In this document: one piece after another, positions 50,173-60,729 of the stretch
Layout of the letters: each line of letters starts with the position of its first letter
Position numbering within the stretch: the stretch's first letter is position 1
Translations under genes and position numbers: made by a program
The notes under the pieces: generated by a model
Database searches by the model: none
The model's input: the letters and a program-made list of their open reading frames with translations, nothing else
Told to the model about the DNA's origin: nothing
NCBI RefSeq assembly: GCF_019578655.1
Contig: NC_063257.1
Coordinates: forward strand, 22,072,001-22,136,000
DNA: 64,000 nucleotides
Source: Ricinus communis
Taxonomy: Eukaryota; Streptophyta; Magnoliopsida; Malpighiales; Euphorbiaceae
Direction: 5' to 3'

Positions 50173-51471
50173 TGTGTGCTACTCGTGTTAGCTACAATCT
50201 AAGGTAGTGTACCTATCGATGCAGTCTAGCACTAATGGCGAGTATCAAGGTCGTATTCCTCGGAAAAGTGAAAGCCCAGAGTTACTCCTTTGTTCTTTGT
50301 TATATTAACCTAAAATTAGCGATAAATAATTTCTAAACTAACTAATAGCTACAAGCTAAGTTCTAAGGAAGATGCAAAAGTAATTGATAAATGAAATAAT
50401 CAAGACAAGAAGACAAACCCAAAGGGAATCTAAACTAATTGGCAATCAAACAAAAGATAAAGGATCGGTGAGTCTAATTATGCTACAATATTTCTAATCG
50501 ATCTTTCTCTAGATAACCAATTCCTAAACCTAATAACCTAAAGTTAGAATCTCTTCCTAACGATTGATTCTTAAATTAGCATTAAGCTTTAATCCGCCTC
50601 TATTAAGCTTTGTTAATTCTTAATCCGGCTAGTTAATTATCCTTATCTCTAAGCAATTATTAACCAGTTCTTGCTATTCAAAATTCCAATTGCCAAATGG
50701 ACTTCTCAATCACACAAAGCAATCTAAACACACAATTCATAACGTCTCATGAATAATGCATTATCTTATTAATACTAAAAACAAGAAGAATACAAAATTA
50801 ACCCAAGCAATCCAACAATATAATATCAAGCCAACATAGTAAAGAAATCCCAATGGATTAAATCAGTCTAGCTAATCATGTTCATTATCAAAATCCATAA
50901 GAATTCAATTACAACAATGAGTAAAAAGGTAGAGCAATTTGAAAACCAATCAATGAACCTCGCCCAATCTTCAATCTTTAAAGGGAATCCGATTGAAACC
51001 TTGATCCAAGTCTCCTTTTCTCTTGGTTTCAGCTCAGAAAACCCTTAGAGAGAGAAATACTAGGGTTTGGGACGTTCTAACCCTAGCCTCCTTTTCTCTT
51101 TCCTCTCTTCTTTCTTTTAATTAATTCCAACTGTCGCCTCCAACACGGTCGTGTTCCTCATCGTGTTGGGGACACGGGCTGGTGTTCCTGGCCGTGTTAC
51201 TCTCTGTGGCCGTGCTCCCTAAAAGCTTCTTTTTCTTTCACGTTTGACGCATCCAACACGACCGTGTTGGTGGCCGTGTTGGTAACACGGCCAGTGTTGA
51301 ATCCGACACGGTCGTGTTAACCTTCCGCATGGGCATACTTAGCTCGTTTCGGTAGCTTTGACGTCCAATTATGCTCCAATTCTTTCCTTTATCATCCTTT
51401 GACCTCTTTTGGACCTAATGCACAAAAACATACGTATAGGGTGACTGTTGAGACCAATTCACATCCAAACA
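50173..51471 (-). mobile_element. Solo LTR-like insertion, about 1.3 kb, Athila-like
   Basis: Non-satellite sequence splitting the inverted array. On the minus strand it runs TGTTTGGATG...GTAGCACACA (TGT...ACA ends). Its minus-strand 3' half matches the 3' half of the solo LTR at 59121-60606, for example the GTGCTAGACTGCATCGATAG motif near 50210 (minus) and 60548 (plus). Its 51.14-51.33 kb part carries many copies of a CACGGTCGTGTT-type GC-rich motif in both orientations. Flanks are satellite on both sides, but I see no clean 5-bp duplication (CCTAT on the left, TATAT on the right), so the exact ends or the mode of loss are uncertain. No coding frame is convincing. Confidence 0.65.
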
Positions 51472-54400
51472 TATATCCTCTTACGGGGTTGTTTTCTCAT
51501 ATTGACAAATATATCACCCTTCCGGGATTGTTTTCTTATATTGACAAATATACGCTCATCTGGGGTTGTTCTCTCATATTAAAAAATATACCACCTTTTA
51601 GGGGTTGTTTTCTCATTTTGAACGATATACCTCTATAACGGGATTATTTTCCAATATTGACAAATATACCCCTCTTACGTGGTTGTTTTCCTATATTAAC
51701 AAATATATCACCCTACGGGGCTTATTTTTTAATATTGACAAATGTACCCCTGTTACGGGTTGTTTTCTCATACTGACAAATATATCACCGTTCCGAGGTT
51801 TTTTTTAATATTGACAAATATACCCCAATTATGGGGTGGTTTTCTGATATTGACAAATATACCCATCCTACGGGGTTGTTTTCTCATATTGATAAATATA
51901 CCCCTCTAACGGGGTTGTTTTCTAATATTGACAAATATACCTCTCTTACGGGGTTGTTTTGTAATATTGACAAATATATCCCTCTTACAGTGTCGTTTTC
52001 TAATATTGACAAATAAACCCATCTTACTGGGTTGTCTTCTCATATTGATAAATATACCCCTCTCACGGGGTTATTTTCTAATATTGACAAATATACCCCT
52101 CTTACGGGGTTGTTTTCTAATATTGATAAATATACCCCTCTTAAGACGGTTGTTTTCTAATATTGACAAATATACCCCTCTTACGGGATTGTTTTCTAAT
52201 ATTGACAAATATACCTCTCTTACGTGGTTGTTTTCTCATATTGACAAATATACTCATCTTACGGGGCTGTTTTCTAATATTGATAAATATACCCCTCTTA
52301 CGGGATTGTTTTCTAATATTGACAAAATATACCCCTCTTATGGGATTGTTTTCTAATACTGATAAATATACCCATCTTACGGGGTTGTTTTCTAATATTG
52401 GCAAATGTGCCCCTCTTACGAGGTTGTTTTCTCATATTGACAAATATATCACCCTTCCAGGGTTATTTTTTAATATTGATAAATGTACCCCTCGTACGAG
52501 GTTGTTTTCTCATATTGACAAATATATCACCCTTCCGAGGTTGTTTTCTAATATGGTGAAATCTACCCCTATTACGGGGTCGTTTTCTAATATTGACAAA
52601 TATACCCATCTCACGGGGTTGTCTTCTAATATTGATAAATATACCCCTCTGACGGGGTTGTTTTCTAATATTGACAAATATACCACTCTTGTGGGGTTGT
52701 TTTCTAATATTGACAAATATACCCCTCTTACGGCGTTGTTTTCTCATATTGATAAATATACTCCTCTTACGGGGTTGTTTTCTAATATTGACAAATATAC
52801 CGCTCTTACGGGGTTATTTTCTAATATTGACAAATATACCCCTCTTACAGGGGTTGTTTTCTAATACTCACAAATACACCCCTCTTATGGGATTGTTTTC
52901 TAATTTGACAAATATACCTCTCTTACGGGGTAGTTTTCACATATTAAAAAATATACCACCTTTTTGGGGTTGTTTACTCATGTTGACAGATATACCCCTC
53001 TTACGGGATTATTTTCTAATATTGACAAATATACCCCTCTTACGTGGTTGTTTTCTCATATTAAAAAATATACCACTTTTTTAGGGTTGTTTTCTCATTT
53101 TGAAAGATAAATACCTCTTACGAGGTTGTTTTCTAATATTGACGAATATACCCCTCTTACGGGGTTATTTTCTAATATTGACAGATATATCCCTCTTGCG
53201 TGGTTGTTTCCTAATATTGAGAAATATACCCCTCTTACGGAGTTTCTTTTCATATTAAAAAGTATACCACTGTTTTGGGGTTGTTTTCTCATTTTAAAAA
53301 ATATACTCCTCTTACAGGATTATTTTCTAATATTGACAAATATACACCTCTTCCGTGGTTGTTTTCTCATATTAAAAAATACACCACCTTTTTGGGGTTG
53401 TTTTCTCATTTTCAAAGATATACCCCTATTACTAGGTTATTTTCTAATATTGACGAATATACCCCTCTTACTGGGTTGTTATCTAATATTGATGAATATA
53501 CCCCTCTTACCGGTTTGTTTTCTAATATTGACAAATATATCCCTCTTGCGGGGTTGTTTTATTATATTTGACAAATATACCCCTCTTACGGGATTGTTTT
53601 CTAATATTGATAAATGTACCCCTCTTACAGGGTTGTTTTTTCATATTGATAAATATACCACTCTTACGGGATTGTTTTCTAATATTGACAAATATATCCC
53701 TCTTACAGGGTTGTTTTCTTATATTGAGAAATATATCACCCTTGTAGGGTTGTTTTCTAATATTGACAAATATACTGCTATTACGGGGTCATTTTCTAAT
53801 ATTGACAAATATACCCATCATACGAGGTTGTCTTCTCATATTGACAAATATACCCCTATTACGTGGTTGTTTTCTAATATTGACGAATATACCCCTCTTA
53901 CGGGGTTGTTATCTAATATTGATGAATATACCCTTCTTACCAGTTTGTTTTCTAATATTGACAAATATATCCCTCTGACGGGGTTGTTTTATAATATTTG
54001 ACAAATATACCCCTCTTACGGGATTGTTTTCTAATATTGATAAATGTACCCCTCTTACGGGGTTATTTTTTCATATTGATGAATATACCCCTCTTACGGG
54101 ATTATTTTCTAATATTGTCAAATATACCCCTCCTACGGGGTTATTTTCTCATAATTACAAATATACCCCTCTTACGGGGTTGTTTTCTAATATTGACAAA
54201 TATACCCCTCTCACGGGGTTGTTTTCTAATTTTGACAAATATACCTCTCTTACGGGGTTGTCTTATAATATTAACAAATATACCGCTCTTACGGGGTCAT
54301 TTTCTAATATTGACAAATATACACATCTTACGGGATTGTTTTCTTATATTGATAAATATAGCCCTCTTGCGAAGTTATTTTCTAATATTGACAAATTTAC

Positions 54401-55820
54401 CCCTCTTAAGGTGTTTTCTAATATTGACAAATAAACTCGCCTTATGGGGTTGTTTTTGTTTATATTAAAAAATATACTACTTTTTCTGGGTTGTTTTTTC
54501 ATTTTGAAAGATATGCCCCTCTTACAGGGTTTTGTTTTCAAATATTTACATATATACCCCTCTTACGGGGTTGTTTTTTAATATTGACAGATATATCTCT
54601 CTTCTGGGGTTGTTTTATAACATTGACAAATATACCCCTCTTACGGGATTATTTTCTAATATTGACAAATATAACCCTCTTACGTGGTTGTTTTATCATA
54701 TTAAAAAATACACCACTTTTTTGGGGTTGTTTTCTGATTTTGTATGATATACCCCTCTTACAGGGTTATTTTCTAATATTGATGAATATACCCATCTTAC
54801 GGGATTGTTTTCTCATATTGATAAATATACCCCTCTTACCGGGTTATTTTCTAATATTGACAAATATACCCCTATTACGGGGTTGTTTTCTAATATTGAC
54901 AAATATACTCCTCTTACGGGGTCGTTTTCTAATATTGACAAATATACCCATCTTACGGGATGGTTTTCTTATTTTGAGAAATATACCCCTCTTACGGGGT
55001 TGTTTTCTAATATTAACAAATATACCGCTCTTACAGGTTGTTTTCTAATATTCATAAATATACATCTCTTACGGGGTTGTTTTCTAATATTAATAAATAT
55101 AGCCCTCTTACGGGGTCTTTTTATAATATTAACAACTATACCCATCTTACGGGATTGTTTTCTCATATTGATAAATATACTCCACTTACGGGGTTGTTTT
55201 CTCATATTGACAAATATACCCCTCTTACGGAGTTGTTTTCTAATATTGACAAATATATCCCTCTTGCGGGGTTGTTTTATAATATTGATAAATATACCCC
55301 TCTTACGGGATTGTTTTTTTATATTGATAAATATACCCCTCTTATGGGGTTGTTTTCTCATATTAAAAATATGCCACTTTTTTGGGGTTTCTTTTTCATT
55401 TTGAAAGATATACCCCTCTTACGAGGTTTTTTTCTAATATTGACAAATATACTCCTCTTACGGGGTTGTTTTCTAATATTGACAAATATACTAATTTTAT
55501 GGGGTTGTTTTCTCATATTAAAAAATATTCCATTTTCTGGGGTTGTTTTCTTATTTTAAAAGATATACCCCTCTTACGGGGTTGTTTTCTAATATTGACA
55601 AATATACCTCTCTTACGGGGTTGTTTTCTCATATTAAAAAATATACCATCTCTTTGGGGTTGTTTTCTCATTTTTAATGATATACCCCTCTTACGGGGTT
55701 GTTTTATAATATTAACAAATATATCCCTTTGCGGGGTTGTTTTATAATATTGACAAATATATACCCCTCTTACGGGGTTATTTCTAATATGGACAAATAT
55801 ATCCCTCTTGCGGGGTTGTT
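51472..55820 (-). repeat. 39-bp satellite array, block 4 (inverted)
   Basis: About 111 monomers in the same inverted orientation as block 3. Long runs are C-type (TAATATTGACAAATATACCC with TTACGG in the core). The A-B-C trimer seen in blocks 1 and 2 is largely absent, and A-type units appear singly. It ends at 55820 in GGGGTTGTT, where coding sequence of a chromovirus begins without a target duplication. Confidence 0.94.
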
Positions 55821-56073
55821 ATATACTCAAGAAGAATAAGGCATGGAATTAGGGTGAGGAATGCCAAGCTGCATTCGAAGCCTTAGAGGATGCTGTGTCA
55901 ATGGAGCCTATCATGATGCTGCCCGATTATGGAAAACCATTTGAGGTGCACACGGATGCCTCAGACTATGCCATTGGAGGCGTACTCATGCAAGATAGGC
56001 ACCCTATTGCCTATGAAAGTCGCAAGCTCAATGAAATGGAAAGGCGGTATACTGTCCAAGAGAAGGAGATATG
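55821..56073 (+). pseudogene. RT end and RNase H N-terminal fragment
   Basis: The frame reads LLKK at the satellite edge, a TAG stop near 55849, then EECQAAFEALEDAV and the RNase H start FEVHTDASDYAIGGVLMQ with its first catalytic Asp. It goes on to IAYESRKLNEMERRYTVQEKE, which includes the catalytic Glu region. The sequence breaks at about 56071. The second half of RNase H and all of integrase are missing. Confidence 0.85.
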
Positions 56074-56433
56074 AAGGCCCATTCCCAGTCGTGAAACGCA
56101 TTGGTGCTGCTGCCTACGAGACTAAAAATCCATAATGTCTTCCATGTGAGTATGCTTAAGCCATACCACGAAGATAAGGAAGACCCCAGCCGTGGCGAAT
56201 CTAGAAGAGCTCCAACAGCCATTGTCACCGAGTTCGACAAGGAGATTGAATGCATCCTTGCGGACAGAGTGATAAGAAGAAGAGGAGTTCCCAACTACAT
56301 CGAATACTTGGTGAAGTGGAAAAATCTGCCCGACACCGAGGTTACGTGGGAACGTGAAGATTTGCTATGGCAATTCCCTGAGTATATCCAGAATTACAAA
56401 GCTCAAGGCGCGACGAGGACGTCGAGAAATTGA
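56071..56433 (+). pseudogene. Integrase C-terminus and chromodomain fragment
   Basis: Starts at the deletion joint with EGPFPVVKRIGAAAYE, the usual segment upstream of chromovirus chromodomains. It shifts frame near 56120-56128 into KIHNVFHVSMLKPYHED and then an acidic linker. The chromodomain follows at about 56240-56400, with ILADRVIRRRG, YLVKWKNLP and VTWE. The stop at 56431-56433 lies 11 bp before the LTR. Chromodomains of this kind are thought to guide integration to modified chromatin, which fits the repeat-rich context but is inference for this broken copy. Confidence 0.88.
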
Positions 56434-56444
56434 GTAGGGGAGGG
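56433..56444 (+). other. Polypurine tract
   Basis: AGTAGGGGAGGG directly before the LTR start TGTCAC. This is the expected primer for plus-strand synthesis. Confidence 0.85.
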
Positions 56445-56737
56445 TGTCACAACCCACCTCATCTTGGGCAAGGCAAGGCTTGTCCATGGGCAGAAATATG
56501 CCCAACATATGCCCAGCCAAATGCTGCAGCCTAGCCCAAGTTGGCTGCCCAAAGAAACCAAGGGAAGGATCTAGAAATTGCTGGAGGATGCAAGGCTGTG
56601 TGCCAAGCCAAGGAGCTGCCTAGAAGCTTCCCTTGTTTGTACATAGAGTAGCTTCCAAAGGAAGCCTTGTACATAAGTAGCTTGTAGAGAATTCTAGATG
56701 AATGATTCCTAGCCACAAGTTGAGGAGGTGGGAAGCC

Positions 56738-56745
56738 TATAAATA
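56738..56745 (+). promoter_or_regulatory. LTR TATA box
   Basis: TATAAATA in GCCTATAAATACC, a strong plant TATA context, 293 bp into the LTR. The U3/R boundary would lie about 30 bp downstream. Confidence 0.65.
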
Positions 56746-56793
56746 CCCCCTCCATTCATCATTTGTAACATATAAGAGGAAGGTTGGAAACTT

Positions 56794-56799
56794 AATAAA
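56794..56799 (+). terminator. LTR polyadenylation signal
   Basis: AATAAA 50 bp after the TATA box, within the expected R region of the LTR. It could direct 3' end formation of the element transcript. Confidence 0.45.
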
Positions 56800-56980
56800 G
56801 CTCTCCATATTTACAAAGCTCAAGTGCTCTATTCTACTCTAGCCCTACACCCTTGCTACCTACTTTGCTCACCTAAAATTGCTCCCAACTCTCATCTAGG
56901 CTTACTTAGTTCGACTTTGTCAAGCAAGTTAACTAAGTGCCGCACAACTTGGTTAACCTCTAAGCCGAAGTTTCGTGACA

Positions 56981-58009
56981 CATATCTACATATGGATTAT
57001 AAAATAAAATTATATCTAACTAATCTAAGACTATATATAACATTCACATAAGATTTAGAGATACCTTAAGTTGTATTCAAGGGGAGTTAGATGAGGAAAG
57101 AATTTTATAACCTAAAGAAATTTAGAGAAGGGCATGGAACACAGTCCTTATTTCAAAAATACCAAATCAAAATATTCAACCATTTAACACAATCACATTG
57201 GTCTTTATAGTCAATAACCATCCATCATGCCAAATATAATCATATTATATGAAGCATATAAAAGAATCAAAATAGCATAGTTCAAGTTATTTAATCATTG
57301 CATACAATTAGCACTAAATGGAGTATGGAAAATTAAAATAATTAAATCATATTCAAAATAAAAATTCTCCATATTTTAGAGTGTAATTTTTGGCCAAAAC
57401 CAAAAAAATATGATATAAAGTCAACCTTTGACCAAACAAACTTTACTAATCCTAGTCATACTAGGAAACCAAGATTGAATCTTAATTGAAGAAAGTTATA
57501 GAGAATTAAAATTAATTAAATTATATTTAATTAATAACTAATTCCCTTTAATATATCCTTAATTTTGATTTATGTCATTTTAGGACAAAGTCAAACATTA
57601 AGACATAAAGTCAAACTTAAGTCTTAATTAAGACAGATAACCTAGTCATACTAGGACACTATAAGTCCTAGGTTAACAAAAATTAATGAGAAATTTTATT
57701 TAATTAAATCAAATTTAAAAAATAAAATTTCCTTTTAATTCCTTAAATTTTTGGCCATGTCTAAATTTTAGGACAAAAGTCAAACTCTTGTCTTAATCTA
57801 GACAACTTCCTAGTTCAACTAGGATTCTAAAATTACAAGTCCTTATCCTAAAGGATTTATAGTACTTTTATTAATTAAAACAACCTTTTAAATAATCTGC
57901 TAATCATATTAGGACAAGTAATTATAATCCTAAGACAACTAGGATATGTCTTAAGACAAGGAGTCACATGCCAACTAGGATACTTCATCTTATAAGTTTC
58001 GTTGGGTTG
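56981..58009. other. AT-rich interval between chromovirus LTR and MULE remnant
   Basis: No convincing gene. The stretch is AT-rich and holds the degenerate repeat annotated separately at 57410-57840. Related short pieces (CCAACTAGGATAC near 57970, ACAACTAGGATATG near 57935) extend to about 57990. It may contain the 5' non-coding part of the MULE or remnants of another element. No terminal inverted repeat was found by eye. Confidence 0.5.
57410..57840. repeat. Degenerate 170-190 bp repeat with a palindromic motif
   Basis: Three spaced copies of CCTAGTCATACTAGGA or a close variant start at 57451, 57641 and 57809 (intervals 190 and 168 bp). Each is preceded by a GTCAAAC or GTCAACC motif and AAGTCTTAATTAAGACA-like sequence. 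The motif itself is a palindrome, CCTAGT-CAT-ACTAGG. Copies are too diverged for firm borders. Confidence 0.55.
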
Positions 58010-58253
58010 AGAAAGGATTTTTAAAGGGCTTAGACCAATCATCAGATTCAATGGTTGCTTCTTGAATACTTTTCTAGGTGGAGCCCTATAGTGTGCTACT
58101 GCCAAGGATGGGAACAACTAGATGTTCCTAATAATTTGGGCAGAAGTTGAGTCTGAAAATGAGTTTTCTTGGAGTTGGTTTTTGAAGTTGCTATTTGAGG
58201 AGCCGAATATCACAGATGGCCTAGGTTGGACCTTTATAAGTGACCAGCAAAAG

Positions 58254-58345
58254 GTATTGAAAAACTTATTTTTAATTTTTATGTATTGTTTTCATTCCAT
58301 CATATAACTTTGTTCTTGAGTCTTTGTTGCTTTGGATATTGATAG
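58254..58345 (+). other. Predicted intron in the MULE transposase
   Basis: A 92-bp AT-rich segment with GT (58254) and AG (58344-58345) borders. Removing it joins QQK to GFIKSI in phase 0, as expected from the continuous ISD-QKG region of other MULE transposases. Confidence 0.7.
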
Positions 58346-59115
58346 GGATTTATAAAATCCATTAGTACATTGACACCATTTGCTGAGCATCGCAATTGTG
58401 CAAGGGATGTCTATTATAATTGGGAAAAAGAATTCAAAGGGCAAGCTTTGAAGAGCATATTTTGGAGAGCTGCAAGGAGCACATATGAGGCCTCTCTAAA
58501 TGAAGCACTTAATGAACTAAGCTGCCAGAGAATGAAGTTTTGTAAGGTTTACATTTCTGATATACCAAAATATGATATGATAAATAATAATGTAGCTGAA
58601 ACTTTTAATGGGTATATAATTAAGGCTAGGGGAAGACAAATCATAGATATGCTTGAGGGTATTAGAGCTGCATTAATAGAGAGGCAACATAATAAGCTTA
58701 TGGGTATGAGTGGCATAACTAATAGCACATGTCCTAGGATTAGAGCTAAACTAGAGACTAATAAATATAATTCTAGATTATGCATTAGTAAGCCACCTGT
58801 TGGGGATAAATTTCAGGTTGCAGTAGGAGATGACCAGTTTGTTGTCGATTTAAAGAAATGCACATGTAGCTGTAGGTTACAGGAATCCCTTGCATGCATG
58901 CATGTTCTAGTATCCATTTCATGAAGAGAGGCATAACTGATTTTTTTGATGCATATTTTAGTGTACAAAAGTACACTGAATCATATAGCTATCCTTTGGA
59001 GTTTATTAATGGTAAGAAAATGTGGCCAGTAGCTACTGGTGCTCCCATCTAGCCCCCAACACTTAGAAAGATGCCAGGTAGACCCAAAAGATGTAGAAAG
59101 AGAGCTGAAGAATAG

Positions 59116-59120
59116 GAGCC
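59116..59120 (+). repeat. Target-site duplication GAGCC (left copy)
   Basis: GAGCC directly before the solo LTR start TGAT. The second copy is at 60607-60611. Confidence 0.9.
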
Positions 59121-60606
59121 TGATATGGATTGTGTTACACATATTTATATGCCCAATTAATTCCATTTTTGTGCATAGTTATCTTGTTTTATGCCAGAAT
59201 CAACTATGTTTTGGTTCCTTTCATATTTTAGGTGATCATTGATGGACATTATCAGTATTTGAGGGAGATACGTACAAATACGTACCAGAATCCATCAAAA
59301 TTGAGCAAAGGCTAGCATTTCAAGGTTGAGCACGGCCTAGACTCTGGCGGTGCTGAACCATTAACATTTGACCCTCAAAGGTGGCCTTTCAGCATGGTTT
59401 TGAGGCCACCACGGTCTCCATTATGGCCCGTGGTGGCTCAGCACTAGTGAGGGCATGGTCAGGGAGCAGAGGATTATTTTCGGGACTCGAAGGTCCAGCA
59501 CGGCCTGGACCCCGCCCGTGCTGACCTGCAGGGGCTTGCCCACGGCCGTGCTGGGACATTTATATTGGCAAAATCGATTTATCTTGCTAGGGTTCGATTT
59601 TCAGACTTGAGATCACACATACGCGCGCGAGCCACTTCTTTTCAGATTTCGATATTCGACTTTGGGAGACTATTTCGCATATTGAAGGATGGATTTTAGT
59701 GGTTCAAGCATCACATTGAAGATCAAGAATGGATTTTAAGGCAAATTAAGAGGCAATTCGGGAGATCAACCGCAGTGTAGATTTGGATTTTGAGCTGTTC
59801 ATCCAATTCGAGGGAAAAGGCTGTACCCGTTTCATTTTCTTTATTCTATCATTGTAATTGAATTCCTAGTTGTTTTAGACATGAACATGTGTAGCTAGAT
59901 CTATTAAACCTATTTGGGATTTCCTTACTATGTTGGCTTAGTACTGAATTATTGGATTGTTTGAGTTCCTTTTTGTATTCTTCTTGCTTTCAGTATTAAT
60001 AAGATATCGCATTATTCATGAGACATTGTGAATTGTGTTGTTTAGATTGCTTTTTGTAATTGAGAAATTCATTAAGTAATTGGAATCTTGAATAGCAAGA
60101 ACTGATTAATAATCAATTACAAATAAGGGTAATTAACTAGCCGGATTAAGAATTAACAAAGCTTAATAGAAGCGGATTAAAGCTTAAAGCTAACTTAATA
60201 ATCGATCGTTAGGAAGATATTTCGACTTTAGGTTCTTAGGTTTAGGAATTCGGTTATCTCAAGAGAGAGACCGAATTCAGTTAAGAATTCATCCATGGGT
60301 AGCATAATTGGACTCATCAATCTGTTATCTTTTGTTTGATTGCCAACTAGTTTAGGTTCCCTTTGGGTTTGCTTTCTTGTCTTGATTGTTTCATTTATTC
60401 TTGCATCTCATTTAGAACTTAGTTTCCAGTTATTAGTAAATTTAGAAATCATCCATCATATATTTTAGGTTAGATGACAAAGAACGAAGTAGTAACTCGA
60501 GGTTTTCACTTTCCCGAGGGATATGATAAATTTAATACTTATCGTTGTGCTAGACTGCATCGATAGGTTCACTGCCTTAGATTGTAGCTACATAATTAGC
60601 CCATCA
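59121..60606 (+). mobile_element. Solo LTR (1,486 bp, Athila-like) inside the MULE transposase
   Basis: Starts TGATATGGATTG and ends TTAGCCCATCA (TGAT...ATCA termini), bounded by the perfect 5-bp duplication GAGCC at 59116-59120 and 60607-60611. One copy of GAGCC continues the transposase reading frame exactly, confirming both ends. It carries a GC-richer section with CACGGCC(G/T)-type motifs at 59.31-59.56 kb and a 3' half homologous to the LTR at 50173-51471. No open frame of note lies inside it. Parent lineage is inferred as Athila-like from its 3' end (ACTGCATCGATAGG...TAGATTGTAGC) and is less certain than the boundaries. Confidence 0.9.
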
Positions 60607-60611
60607 GAGCC
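60607..60611 (+). repeat. Target-site duplication GAGCC (right copy)
   Basis: GAGCC directly after the LTR end CCATCA, identical to 59116-59120. Confidence 0.9.
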
Positions 60612-60729
60612 TAAGAACACAACCAAATTAAGAAGACATGGCATACTGATGACATGCCAAAAATGTTTCTAGATACATAATAAGTGTAGCTGCAAAAATC
60701 CCACAGTTGAAATGCCACCGAAGCTTAAT

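Larger units (their letters stand above)
55821..56980 (+). mobile_element. Chromovirus remnant with 3' LTR
   Basis: 5'-truncated Ty3/gypsy element: end of RT and part of RNase H, a large internal deletion, the C-terminal chromodomain region, a polypurine tract, and a 536-bp 3' LTR. The left end abuts satellite and the right end is the LTR terminus GTGACA at 56980. The chromodomain marks it as a chromovirus. The much shorter LTR and different termini show that it is not the missing 3' part of the 21-27 kb element. Lineage within chromoviruses is not resolved here. Confidence 0.85.
56445..56980 (+). repeat. 3' LTR of the chromovirus remnant (536 bp)
   Basis: Starts TGTCACAACC and ends TTTCGTGACA. 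The termini form a perfect 6-bp inverted repeat TGTCAC/GTGACA. A TATA box lies at 56738-56745 and an AATAAA signal at 56794-56799. The 5' partner is not in the window, so a target duplication cannot be tested. Confidence 0.88.

Noticed and set aside
1368..55820. Possible CRISPR array (regular short repeats)
   Set aside because: There are no unique spacers, the monomers abut directly, the context is a plant genome and no cas-like genes are present.
1368..55820. Possible leucine-rich or hydrophobic repeat-protein gene
   Set aside because: The hydrophobic 13-residue repeat is only one of several equally open frames, with no start context, introns or non-repeat domain.
55821..56980. Chromovirus remnant as the missing 3' half of the 21-27 kb element
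   Set aside because: Its LTR is 536 bp with TGTCAC...GTGACA ends, against 2,345 bp with different sequence for the 21-27 kb element, and its RNase H region duplicates one already present there.
57875..58117. 80-codon minus-strand frame
   Set aside because: It overlaps the antisense of the MULE transposase N-terminal remnant and shows no recognisable domain.
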